DNA of 38,605 bases, taken from Hydrocarboniphaga sp. GTDB lineage: Bacteria > Pseudomonadota > Gammaproteobacteria > Nevskiales > Nevskiaceae. The stretch is from contig NZ_JAQGNT010000016.1 of assembly GCF_028291725.1 (NCBI RefSeq), positions 1-38,605 on the forward strand. Direction: 5' to 3'. Positions 1-8,114 of this stretch are shown one piece after another. Within the stretch, counting starts at the first letter, position 1, and the number at the start of each line of letters is the position of its first letter. Below the pieces are notes generated by a model. The model was given only the letters and a program-made list of their open reading frames with translations, did no database searches and was not told the origin of the DNA. The position numbers and the translations under genes were made by a program.

Positions 1-40
1 TTCCTTGCGGACCTGCTCACGGACCCTGAACCCGCTGATG

Positions 41-113
41 GTAGGTCGGCAATCCTTTGCCGACGTGCTCAAGGGATCAGGGCGCACACGTCGGCAAAGG
101 ATTGCCGACCTAC
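41..113. repeat. REP-type long hairpin
   Basis: Perfect 27-bp inverted repeat: the arm at 41-67 is the exact reverse complement of 87-113, with a 19-base loop. The arm begins GTAGGTCGGC. It resembles in layout two other hairpins in this window (11121-11191 and 13452-13517), whose arms also start GTAGG. It lies just upstream of the RDD gene and is best read as an intergenic REP-like element; a transcription-ending role is possible but there is no T-run. Confidence 0.8.
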
Positions 114-187
114 GTCGTTTGCGAGGCAAGACTGGTTCATGGAGAGTAGCCCGGAGCAGGCCCTCTGCCGGGCCAGGGACGAATCCA

Positions 188-1273
188 GTGAGCGAACAGA
201 ACACGATCGAGCAGGGCGGCGAACCGGCCGCGGCCGACAACCGCCGGCCGGACCGGCCGATCACGGCGATCGCCGGCTTCTGGCGCCGCTTCGCGGCCTT
301 GGCGGTCGACTCGGTGCTGCTCGGCGTGTTCGGCCTGCTGATCGGCGCGGTGTTCTACGAGCAGCTCGCGGTACTCGGCTTTCGCGGCCGCATCGTCGGC
401 TTCGTGATCGCCTTGCTTTACTTCGGGGTGTTGAACAGCCGCCTCGGTGGCGGTCGCACGCTCGGTAAGCGCCTGCTGCGCATCCGCGTGGTCGGTGCCG
501 AAGGCGCCGGCATCGGCCTGGCGCGTGCTTCGCTGCGCTATCTGGTGCTGGCGATCGCCTGGTTCCTGAACGGCGTGCCGGTCGACAGCGATGCCTTCAG
601 CACCGATTCGGTACCACAGATGGCGCTGACCGTGGCCTGCGCCGTGTCAGTGTTCGGCCTGGCCGTGGCGATCACCTACCTGGCGATCTTCAACCGCCGG
701 ACGCGCCAATCGCTGCACGATCTGCTGGTAGGTTCGTACGTGGTAACGGACGCCGACGGCGCGCCGCCATCGATACCGCTGTGGCGCGGGCATTGGCTCG
801 TCGTCCTGCTGATCCTGCTGATCTCGATGGCGATCCCGTTCGGCGTCCGGCGGCTGTCGCAGACGCCGGCTTTCGCGGCGATGATGCAGGTACAGCGCGC
901 GGTCGCGCGGGAGCCCGGCGTATCGGAAGTGTCGATCCAGACGGGCACCGCGGCGCGCATCCTGCCCAAGGACGACGCGCCGCCACAGCACAGCCTATCG
1001 ATCACCGCGCGCAGCACCGTGCGCGACGACCCCGAGCGCCTCGCACAGCGCATCGCCAACCGCGCGCTCGACAGCCAGCCCGAGGTCGCGGCGCTGAATC
1101 TGATCGGCGTACATATCTACTACGGCTACGACATCGGCATCGCGCGCCAGATCACCGCCTACAGCCTGGTGCAGACACCGCTGCAATGGCGCCAGCGCAT
1201 CGACACCGATGCACCGGAACCCGACTCCGACGTCGAGACGGCGCCGCCGTCCGAGCCTGCCAAGCAGGACTGA
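188..1273 (+). CDS. RDD family membrane protein with extra C-terminal domain
   Basis: Predicted integral inner-membrane protein of 361 residues. The RDD signature is visible: an Arg in FWRRFAALAVDS near residue 30, an Asp in the first membrane helix, and an Asp in the HDLLVGSYVV segment that closes the domain. About three hydrophobic segments precede this point, and a fourth (HWLVVLLILLISMAI) follows. Beyond it lies a soluble tail of about 130 residues that RDD proteins usually lack, ending in a Pro/Glu/Asp-rich stretch. The reading frame is open further upstream, but that part crosses the REP hairpin, so the GTG at 188 (MSEQNT...) is the better start; its ribosome site is weak. RDD proteins have been linked to transport or ion exchange, but nothing here identifies a substrate. 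The function is therefore unknown. Confidence 0.8.
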   Translation: MSEQNTIEQGGEPAAADNRRPDRPITAIAGFWRRFAALAVDSVLLGVFGLLIGAVFYEQLAVLGFRGRIVGFVIALLYFGVLNSRLGGGRTLGKRLLRIRVVGAEGAGIGLARASLRYLVLAIAWFLNGVPVDSDAFSTDSVPQMALTVACAVSVFGLAVAITYLAIFNRRTRQSLHDLLVGSYVVTDADGAPPSIPLWRGHWLVVLLILLISMAIPFGVRRLSQTPAFAAMMQVQRAVAREPGVSEVSIQTGTAARILPKDDAPPQHSLSITARSTVRDDPERLAQRIANRALDSQPEVAALNLIGVHIYYGYDIGIARQITAYSLVQTPLQWRQRIDTDAPEPDSDVETAPPSEPAKQD

Positions 1274-1280
1274 GAGGCCA

Positions 1281-1440
1281 GCAGCCTGTCGGGCTTGGCA
1301 AGATCTACTGCGGCTTCGGCCCGCTGCGCCCAAGCTGCGGGCGCCCTCGTCAAATATGGCTGGATATTCTCCTCAGTCGCCCGCAGCTTGGACACAACAG
1401 GCCAAACCCTCGCTACGATCTCCCAAGCCCGACAGGCTGC
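1281..1440. repeat. nested-palindrome intergenic repeat
   Basis: Outer arms 1281-1298 and 1423-1440 form a perfect 18-bp inverted repeat (GCAGCCTGTCGGGCTTGG). Inside it a second perfect pair, 1330-1343 with 1378-1391 (14 bp, CCAAGCTGCGGGCG), is nested. The whole 160-bp unit can fold as one branched hairpin. A one-mismatch copy of the left outer arm recurs at 14207-14224, again immediately after a gene's stop codon. This is consistent with a dispersed non-autonomous element. No protein is predicted; the rest of the gap up to about 1640 shows nothing recognisable. Confidence 0.7.
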
Positions 1441-1740
1441 CAGCTCGCGACCGCAAGGGTTTCGGACATGGACCGCTGCTCCGCTAATCTGCACCGCTCA
1501 ATGCGGTGTACGTGACCTCAGCGCACAGACAAGCGGAGACTGCAGAGTCAAAGGTGGAATCATTCCTCCGACGGAAGCATTTTTCTGCGTTGTCGCCCGC
1601 GCTGAAAAACACTCCGATGCTCGTTCTTTACAGAAGAAAGCGCCCTGAACCGCAGTCACGACGATGGCATTGGCGAAAAGCCAGGTATCCCCGACGGCAT
1701 AGAATTTCGGCGTCAGAAAACCCTGCTGAAAACGGGTGCT

Positions 1741-2559
1741 TTGCAAGATGCCATTTTCAACAGCGCGTACTTCTCCAGTATCGCCACCGACGAGAAGGGC
1801 GTCGTTCAGATTTTCAACGTCGGCGCCGAACGCATGCTCGGCTATACGGCAGCGGACGTCGTCAATCGGGTCACGCCGGCCGATATCTCGGATTCGCAGG
1901 AACTGATCGCGCGGGCGGCAGCCCTGAGCCTGGAACTGGATACGCCGATCACGCCGGGCTTCGAGGCCCTGGTGTTCAAGGCTTCGCGCGGCATCGAGGA
2001 CATCTACGAGCTGACCTACATCCGCAAGGATGGCAGCCGCTTCCCGGCGGTGGTCTCGGTCACCGCGCTGCGCGATGCGCAGGAAAGCATCATCGGCTAT
2101 TTGCTGATCGGCACCGACAACACCGCGCGCAAGCGGGCGGAAGAAGCGCTGCTCAAGGCGGGAGCGCTGCAGAGCGCGATTTTCAACAGCGCCTACTTCT
2201 CCAGCATCGCCACCGATGAAAAAGGCGTGGTGCAGATTTTCAACGTCGGCGCCGAACGCATGCTCGGCTATGCAGCGGCGGACGTCGTCAACCGGGTCAC
2301 GCCGGCCGATATCTCGGACCCGCAGGAGCTGATCGCGCGGGCGGCAGCCCTGAGCCAGGAACTGGATACACCGATCACGCCGGGCTTCGAGGCGCTGGTG
2401 TTCAAGGCATCGCGCGGCATCGAGGACATCTACGAGCTGACCTACATCCGCAAGGACGGCAGCCGCTTCCTGGCGATGGTCTCGGTCACCGCGCTGCGCG
2501 ATGCGCAGGAAAGCATCATCGGCTATTTGCTGATCGGCACCGACAACACCGCGCGCAAG
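1741..2559 (+). repeat. tandem duplication of a PAS-domain coding unit
   Basis: Two direct copies, 1741-2133 and 2167-2559, with a period of 426 bp (142 codons). Over 131 aligned residues the translations differ at only six positions, and the nucleotide sequences are almost as close. This points to a recent in-frame duplication within the kinase gene, or to ongoing gene conversion between the copies. Confidence 0.9.
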
Positions 2560-4581
2560 CAGATCGAAGCGGACCGGGCGCAGCTCGACCAGCGCCTGCG
2601 CGATCAGCAGTTCTACACGCGCTCGCTGATCGAATCGAATATCGACGCGCTGATGACAACTGATCCGCAGGGCATCATCACCGACGTCAACCAGCAGATG
2701 ATCGCGCTCACCGGGCGCACGCGCGATGAGCTGATCGGTGCGCCCTGCAAGAACTTCTTCACCGACCCGGGCCGGGCCGACGCCTCGATCAGGCGCGTGC
2801 TCACCGAGAACAAGCTGAGGAACTATGAGCTGACGGTGCGCGCCCTCGACGGCCAGGAAACCGTAGTGTCCTACAACGCAGCGACGTTCCACGACCGTGA
2901 CCGCAAGCTGCAGGGCGTATTCGCGGCGGCGCGCGACGTGACCGAGCTGAAGAGTTTCGAGCGTACCTTGCAGGAGAAAAACATCGAGCTGGAGCACGCC
3001 AGCCGCATGAAGTCAGAATTTCTGGCAACGATGTCCCACGAGTTGCGCACGCCGCTGAACGCCGTCATCGGATTCTCCGAGGCGCTCAAGGATGGCCTGA
3101 TGGGCCCGATGAGCGCGATCCAGCACGAATACGTCGGCGACATCTTCACCAGCGGGCAGCACTTGCTGTCGCTGATCAACGACATTCTGGATTTGTCGAA
3201 AGTCGAAGCCGGCATGATGGCGCTGGAGCTGGAGGCGGTCGATCTGAACAGCCTGCTGACGAACAGCCTGACCATCGTCAGGGAAAAAGCGGCGGCCCAG
3301 GGCCTGCGGCTGGAACTCGACACCGCAGGAGACCTGGGCGTGCCGCAGCTGGACCTGCGCAAGATCAAGCAGATCGTCTACAACCTGCTGTCGAATGCGG
3401 TCAAATTCAGTGCCAGCGGCGGGCGCGTGACCCTGCGCACGCGGCGTGTCCCGCGCAGTACCGTCGGCACGCTGTCCGGCACCTGGCCGGTGCACCGGTT
3501 CCCGCTGGCCGACAGCAACGACAGCGAATTTCTCGAAATCTGCGTCAGCGACAGCGGCATCGGCATTTCCAGGCAAAACATGACGAAGCTGTTCCAGGCC
3601 TTCAGTCAGATCGACAGCAGCCTCGCACGCAAATTCCAGGGCACTGGCCTGGGCCTGGCGATGGTCAAGCAGCTGGCCGAACTGCATGGCGGCACCGTCG
3701 CCGTGGCCAGCGCCGAGGGCGAAGGCGCGCACTTCGCGGCCTGGTTACCGTTGCGTACACCGGCACAGGCTGCGACTACGCCGCTCGACAGCGCTGGCGC
3801 CGTGACACCGCTTGCTGCAGCCAAGCCTGAGTTGCGCACGGCGCTGGTGATCGAAGACGACGACCAGGCGGCCGATCTGGTGCGCCTGCTGCTGGAAGCC
3901 GAGGGCTTTACGGTGCTGCGCGCCGCCAGCGCCGAGGCCGCGTTGTTGCTGGCGACGCAACAAACTCTCGACCTGATCACCTTGGATCTGCAACTGCAGG
4001 GCGCCGATGGCTGGGAGTTTTTGCTGCGGATCCGTGAAAACAGCCGCCTGGCTCAGGTGCCCGTCGTGGTGATCGGCGGCCTGGCCGAGCGCAATATGGC
4101 GCTGACCGGCGGCGCCGCAGCGGTACTGCAGAAGCCGATCAGCCGCGCCCAGCTGAAAACCTCTCTGGCCCATCTGAACCTGCATCCGGCCGAACAACAA
4201 ACGCACACGGTGCTGGTGGTCGACGACGACCCCAAGGCCGTCGAAGTGATTGCCGCATACCTTCCGACTCCAGCTTATGCGGTGGTGCGCGCGTATGGCG
4301 GCAGCGAGGCGATCATCCTGGCGCAGCGGCTGCGGCCGGATCTGATCGTGCTCGATCTGATGATGCCGGACGTCAGCGGCTTCGATGTCGCCGAAGCGCT
4401 GCAGCGCAATGCCGATACCGCGCGCATCCCGATCCTGGTGGTGACCGCCAAGCAGATCACCGCGCGCGACCGCGCCGCGCTGAGCAGTCATCCGGACAAG
4501 GTCATCCATATCGTCGAAAAAGCGCTGTTCAACAGTGTCCGTTTCATCGCCGAGGTCAGGCGCGCGTTGCTGCCCCGCTAG
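1741..4581 (+). CDS. hybrid sensor histidine kinase (PAS-PAS-PAS-HisKA-HATPase-REC-REC)
   Basis: Multidomain phosphorelay kinase of 946 residues counted from TTG 1741. Two nearly identical PAS domains (about residues 1-131 and 143-273) are followed by a third, different PAS (about 285-405). Then comes the HisKA dimerisation domain with the SHELRTPL box (phospho-His 433) and an HATPase domain with DSGIGIS and GTGLGLA motifs. Two receiver domains end the protein: acidic pocket 705-708 with acceptor Asp749, and 828-830 with Asp872. No membrane segment is visible, so it is probably a cytosolic sensor. The start is uncertain: the frame stays open from 1606, and the residues just before 1741 (LLKTGA) match the linker before the second PAS (LLKAGA), so coding probably begins upstream. 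No ATG, GTG or TTG exists there; CTG 1645, preceded by GAAGAAAG, is one candidate. It heads a three-gene signalling operon. Confidence 0.9.
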   Translation: MQDAIFNSAYFSSIATDEKGVVQIFNVGAERMLGYTAADVVNRVTPADISDSQELIARAAALSLELDTPITPGFEALVFKASRGIEDIYELTYIRKDGSRFPAVVSVTALRDAQESIIGYLLIGTDNTARKRAEEALLKAGALQSAIFNSAYFSSIATDEKGVVQIFNVGAERMLGYAAADVVNRVTPADISDPQELIARAAALSQELDTPITPGFEALVFKASRGIEDIYELTYIRKDGSRFLAMVSVTALRDAQESIIGYLLIGTDNTARKQIEADRAQLDQRLRDQQFYTRSLIESNIDALMTTDPQGIITDVNQQMIALTGRTRDELIGAPCKNFFTDPGRADASIRRVLTENKLRNYELTVRALDGQETVVSYNAATFHDRDRKLQGVFAAARDVTELKSFERTLQEKNIELEHASRMKSEFLATMSHELRTPLNAVIGFSEALKDGLMGPMSAIQHEYVGDIFTSGQHLLSLINDILDLSKVEAGMMALELEAVDLNSLLTNSLTIVREKAAAQGLRLELDTAGDLGVPQLDLRKIKQIVYNLLSNAVKFSASGGRVTLRTRRVPRSTVGTLSGTWPVHRFPLADSNDSEFLEICVSDSGIGISRQNMTKLFQAFSQIDSSLARKFQGTGLGLAMVKQLAELHGGTVAVASAEGEGAHFAAWLPLRTPAQAATTPLDSAGAVTPLAAAKPELRTALVIEDDDQAADLVRLLLEAEGFTVLRAASAEAALLLATQQTLDLITLDLQLQGADGWEFLLRIRENSRLAQVPVVVIGGLAERNMALTGGAAAVLQKPISRAQLKTSLAHLNLHPAEQQTHTVLVVDDDPKAVEVIAAYLPTPAYAVVRAYGGSEAIILAQRLRPDLIVLDLMMPDVSGFDVAEALQRNADTARIPILVVTAKQITARDRAALSSHPDKVIHIVEKALFNSVRFIAEVRRALLPR

Positions 4582-4606
4582 TTGCTGCCCCACCAAAGGA
4601 AGGCCA

Positions 4607-4990
4607 ATGGCCCGAGTACTCGTCATCGAAGACAACCCGGCGAACATGAAGCTGGCGTCGCTGCTGCTGAGCAACGCCGGCCATACCGTATTGTCTGCCG
4701 TCGATGCCGAGATCGGCCTGGCGCTGGCACGCAGCGACCGGCCCGAGCTGATCCTGATGGACCTGCAACTGCCGGGCATGGACGGCCTCACCGCGACCGC
4801 GCTGCTGAAACAGAACCCGGCCACCGCCGCCATTCCCGTTATCGCACTGACTGCGATGGCGATGAAGGCGGACCAGGAAAAGACGCGTATTGCCGGCTGC
4901 GATGCGTATATCGCAAAGCCCCTGCGCTACCGGGAGTTGTATGCGGCGATCGATGCACTACTGCTCAAACCCGAGTTGCAGACGCCATGA
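4607..4990 (+). CDS. single-domain response regulator (DivK-like)
   Basis: A stand-alone receiver domain of 127 residues. It has the expected acidic pocket (VIEDN near residue 8), the phospho-acceptor Asp in LILMDLQLPGMDG, the conserved Thr/Ala in ALTAMAM and the Lys in IAKPL. No output domain follows, so it would act by protein contact or as a phosphate shuttle. ATG 4607 is preceded by AAAGGAAGG at good spacing, and only 25 bases separate it from the kinase stop. It sits between a hybrid kinase and a GGDEF-EAL protein that itself has receivers, so the likely role is passing phosphate within this cluster. The DivK resemblance is by architecture and motif, not by proven orthology. Confidence 0.88.
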   Translation: MARVLVIEDNPANMKLASLLLSNAGHTVLSAVDAEIGLALARSDRPELILMDLQLPGMDGLTATALLKQNPATAAIPVIALTAMAMKADQEKTRIAGCDAYIAKPLRYRELYAAIDALLLKPELQTP

Positions 4991-5037
4991 CCGGGCTGAA
5001 GCGCAGCCATGACGTCGGGCATATCCCGGCACAGTGA
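4987..5037 (+). CDS. possible 16-codon coupling mini-cistron
   Basis: ATG 4987 overlaps the stop of the response regulator (ATGA). Its own TGA at 5035-5037 overlaps the GTG start at 5034 of the next gene (GTGA). The peptide would be MTGLKRSHDVGHIPAQ. Such an arrangement could carry ribosomes from one gene to the next, because the GTG at 5034 has no clear Shine-Dalgarno sequence of its own. The LKRSHDVG stretch resembles LNRSHDDG encoded just upstream of the kinase at 1645-1668. It may be coincidence. Confidence 0.25.
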   Translation: MTGLKRSHDVGHIPAQ

Positions 5038-7619
5038 CCCACGACATGCCGGCAGACCTCCGCCCCGCGGCCACGATCCTGATCGTTGACGACGAAGCCC
5101 AGAACCGCAAGCTGCTCGAAGCGCTGCTATGGCCTGAAGGCTACCTGACGCTCAGCGCCGCCAATGGCGAAGAAGCGCTGGCCTTGATCGCGCAGCGCGC
5201 ACCGGACCTGATCCTGCTCGACATCATGATGCCGGGCATGAATGGATATCAGGTGGCCGGCATTCTCAAGGCCGACCCTGCCACCTCGAATATTCCGATC
5301 ATCATGGTGACCGCGCACACCGAACGCGGCGCCCGCCTGGCGGGCCTCGATGCCGGTGCGGAAGATTTTCTGACGAAGCCCGTCGATCGCGCCGAGTTGT
5401 GGCTGCGGGTGCGCAATCTGTTGCGCCTGAAAACCTTCGGCGATTTTCTGCGCAACCAGAGCTTGCTGCTGGAACAACAGCTGCAACAACTGCAGCTGCG
5501 CACCGCCGGCCTGCAACGATTTCGCGCGGCGATGGATACCACTGCCGATGCGATCATGCTGGTGAGCCGCAGCAGCATGCGATTCATCGAAGTGAATATG
5601 CAGGCCTCGGTGATGCTCGGCTATACACGCGAAGAGCTGTTTCAGCTGGGCCCTGCGCAATTGGGCGCGGGCACGCCCGAGCAGATGGAGCGCATGTACG
5701 ACGCCATCATCTCCGGCGACCGCAGCTACGAAGTCTCGGAAACCCAGTTGCGGCGCAAGGATGGATCGGAATTGCAGGTAGAAGCGCACCGGCATGCCCA
5801 ACGCTCCGGCGGCGACTGGATCATTGTCGCGATCGTGCACGACATCAGCGAGCGCAAGGAGGCCGAGAAACGCCTGCACTATATGGCGCACTACGATGCC
5901 CTCACCGGCCTGCCCAATCGCAGGCTGTTCTACGAGACCCTGAAGAAAACCCTGGCACATGCTGCGGAACGAAGCTGGCTGGTCGCCGTGCTGTTCGTCG
6001 ACCTGGATCACTTCAAGGACGTGAACGACACGCTGGGGCACACGATCGGCGATGCCTTGCTGATCGAGGTCAGCAACCGCCTGGTCGATTGCGTGCGCAT
6101 CCGCGACACCGTCGGGCGCCTGAGCGGCGACGAGTTCGCCTTGATCCTGGTGATGCAAGAGGGGCAGCAGGGCGCCGCCGTCGTCGCCCAAAAAATACGG
6201 GATGCTCTACGCAGGCCCTTGAAGCTGCAAGGTCACGAAGTCAGCGTGACCACCAGCATCGGCATCACCATCTACCCGGACGATGCCAGCGAGCCCGGTG
6301 TACTGATCCAATATGCCGACACGGCGATGTACCAGGCCAAACAGGCGGGACGCGACACTTTCCGCTTCTTCACCGCGCAGATGAATGCCGAGGCCCAGGC
6401 CCGGCTCGAATTGGAAACGGCCTTGCGCAAGGCCGTCGAGAATAACGAATTCGTTTTGCACTACCAGCCCAAGGTGCAACTCAACAGCGGCCGCATCGCC
6501 GGCCTCGAAGCCCTGCTGCGCTGGCAGCGGCCCGGACATGGCCTGGTGCCGCCGAACGACTTCATTCCGGTACTGGAAGAAACCGGACTGATCGTGCGCG
6601 TCGGCAGTTGGGTGATTGCCGAGGCCTGCAGGCAGATCGGGCTGTGGCTGCGCACCGGGATCGGCCCGGTGCCGATCTCGGTGAACGTTTCCGGACGTCA
6701 ATTCATCGAAGGCGATCTGGAAGCGGATATCGTCAAGGCGCTCGACGACAACCGCATCACCGCCGAGCTGCTCGAACTGGAATTGACCGAGAGTTCGCTG
6801 ATGGAGAACACCGAGCTCACCATCGCCAGCCTGCAGAGTTTGAAGAAACGGGGCCTGGATATTTCCATCGACGATTTCGGCACCGGCTATTCCAACCTCG
6901 CCTACCTGTGCCGTTTCCCGATCGACAAACTGAAGATCGACATCGCCTTTGTCCGCGAGATCACCAGCAAGCCCGACGACGCCGCCATTGCGCTGGCCAT
7001 CATTCAGATGGCCCGCAGTCTGAAGCTGGAGGTGGTCGCGGAGGGCGTGGAAACCGCGGCGCAACTGGCGTACCTGCGGCGCCACCACTGCGATCAAATC
7101 CAGGGTTACTATTTCAGCCGGCCGCTGCCGGCGGCAGATATAGAACAAATGCTGCGCGAAGAAAAATGCTTGCCGATACCGGACGGCGAAGCTCAGCCAC
7201 CGTTCAAGACGCTAATGTTGGTGGACGACGACCCCGGCGTAATGGCCGAGTTGAAGCTGCTGCTGCGCCCGGACGGCTACCATATTCTGTCGGCATCATC
7301 AGCCGCCGAGGGTTTCGAACTGCTGGCACTGCATCCGGTGCAGGTCTTGCTGTGCGACCAGCGCATGCCCGCGATGATCGGCACCATCTTCCTCGACCGG
7401 GTCAAGAATCTGTACCCCGATACTTTGCGGATTCTGTTGTCCGGTTATTCCGATATGCAAGTGATCATGGAGGCGATCAACCTCGGCGCGGTCAATCGCT
7501 TCTACACCAAGCCCTGGGATGACAAGGTTCTGCGCGCCAACCTGCGCGAGGCCTTCCGCCAGCACGCGCTGGTGCACGCACCTCAGATCGCCAGGGCGGA
7601 CGCAGTCCACGCGGCTTAG
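5034..7619 (+). CDS. REC-PAS-GGDEF-EAL-REC cyclic-di-GMP signalling protein
   Basis: Protein of 861 residues that links phosphorelay input to cyclic-di-GMP turnover. Order: receiver (Asp19/Asp20 pocket, acceptor Asp63, Lys in FLTKPVD); a helical linker; PAS (about 165-285); GGDEF domain whose signature reads SGDEF at 364-368; EAL domain with Glu492-Ala-Leu, NVSGRQF, ELTES, DDFGTGYSN, KLKID and EGVE; and a second receiver (about 735-850, VDDDP and LLCDQRMP) of the kind found in RpfG/HupR-like regulators. The EAL motifs look complete, so phosphodiesterase activity is likely. The cyclase half has Ser in place of the first Gly, which some active cyclases tolerate, so its activity is open. ATG 5046 is an alternative start. 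The stop codon lies inside the direct repeat that flanks the palindromic element at 7621. Confidence 0.9.
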   Translation: MTHDMPADLRPAATILIVDDEAQNRKLLEALLWPEGYLTLSAANGEEALALIAQRAPDLILLDIMMPGMNGYQVAGILKADPATSNIPIIMVTAHTERGARLAGLDAGAEDFLTKPVDRAELWLRVRNLLRLKTFGDFLRNQSLLLEQQLQQLQLRTAGLQRFRAAMDTTADAIMLVSRSSMRFIEVNMQASVMLGYTREELFQLGPAQLGAGTPEQMERMYDAIISGDRSYEVSETQLRRKDGSELQVEAHRHAQRSGGDWIIVAIVHDISERKEAEKRLHYMAHYDALTGLPNRRLFYETLKKTLAHAAERSWLVAVLFVDLDHFKDVNDTLGHTIGDALLIEVSNRLVDCVRIRDTVGRLSGDEFALILVMQEGQQGAAVVAQKIRDALRRPLKLQGHEVSVTTSIGITIYPDDASEPGVLIQYADTAMYQAKQAGRDTFRFFTAQMNAEAQARLELETALRKAVENNEFVLHYQPKVQLNSGRIAGLEALLRWQRPGHGLVPPNDFIPVLEETGLIVRVGSWVIAEACRQIGLWLRTGIGPVPISVNVSGRQFIEGDLEADIVKALDDNRITAELLELELTESSLMENTELTIASLQSLKKRGLDISIDDFGTGYSNLAYLCRFPIDKLKIDIAFVREITSKPDDAAIALAIIQMARSLKLEVVAEGVETAAQLAYLRRHHCDQIQGYYFSRPLPAADIEQMLREEKCLPIPDGEAQPPFKTLMLVDDDPGVMAELKLLLRPDGYHILSASSAAEGFELLALHPVQVLLCDQRMPAMIGTIFLDRVKNLYPDTLRILLSGYSDMQVIMEAINLGAVNRFYTKPWDDKVLRANLREAFRQHALVHAPQIARADAVHAA

Positions 7620-7620
7620 A

Positions 7621-7776
7621 GCCTCGGTTCCCAAGTACGGTCACGAAGGTGCACGCGGAGTTTTGCGGCTGGCAAGGCACGACGACGAGTCATAGCCCCG
7701 CTATGGCGAGGAGTCGCAACGCCGCCAGACGCGAAAATCCGCCGCGGATTCGTGACCGTACTTGGGAAACGAGGCA
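7621..7776. mobile_element. MITE-like palindromic element with candidate target duplication
   Basis: Terminal inverted repeats 7621-7646 and 7750-7775 match at 25 of 26 positions. The interior is an imperfect continuation of the hairpin, with a central CATAGC/GCTATG dyad near 7691-7705. The element carries no gene. CTTAGA occurs on both sides (7615-7620 and 7777-7782), as expected of a target-site duplication made on insertion; the left copy includes the stop codon of the upstream GGDEF-EAL gene. The size and structure fit a non-autonomous miniature transposable element. A transcription-ending role for the upstream operon is also possible. Confidence 0.7.
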
Positions 7777-7821
7777 CTTAGAGACGCTCCGGCCCACGAA
7801 CGCCGCTTGAACATCGCCGAC

Positions 7822-8104
7822 GACGCCAGCCGATGGATGCCGCGCCGCCTATCGCCTGAGCAGGTGCAAGGTCGAACCGGTCTTCGGCATCGTCAAACAG
7901 GTGATGGGTTTCCGACAGTTTCTGGTGCGCGGGCTCAAAAACGTGAAAGCCGAAATGGGGATTGGTGTGACTGGCGTTCAACATCAAGCGAATGGCGGTC
8001 CTCAGCCGATGAAAAAAGCAGAGGAAAACCTCGATGCCCTCCGCACCACGCTCTTTTTCACCTGCTCGGCGAATGCCGTCGCGCCTCGTGTAATCAGCAA
8101 ATGA
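7822..8104 (+). pseudogene. IS1182-type transposase C-terminal remnant
   Basis: The plus strand encodes RCKVEPVFGIVKQVMGFRQF and then LVRGLKNVKAE, which is the characteristic C-terminal block of IS1182-family DDE transposases. Directly afterwards the family's closing motif (LVxLAFNIKRMAVL) is found only after a frame change near 7960-7965 and contains an in-frame TGA. The catalytic N-terminal and central parts are missing. It is therefore a non-functional fragment that has both a frameshift and a nonsense mutation. It lies beside the palindromic element at 7621-7776; whether the two arrived together is not shown. Confidence 0.75.
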
Positions 8105-8114
8105 TCCCGGCGCA

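Noticed and set aside
1498-2997. 499-residue minus-strand open frame opposite the kinase
   Set aside because: It mirrors the PAS-repeat coding strand, is rich in Arg/Asp/Val, and has no domain; the plus-strand frame carries recognisable PAS and HisKA motifs.
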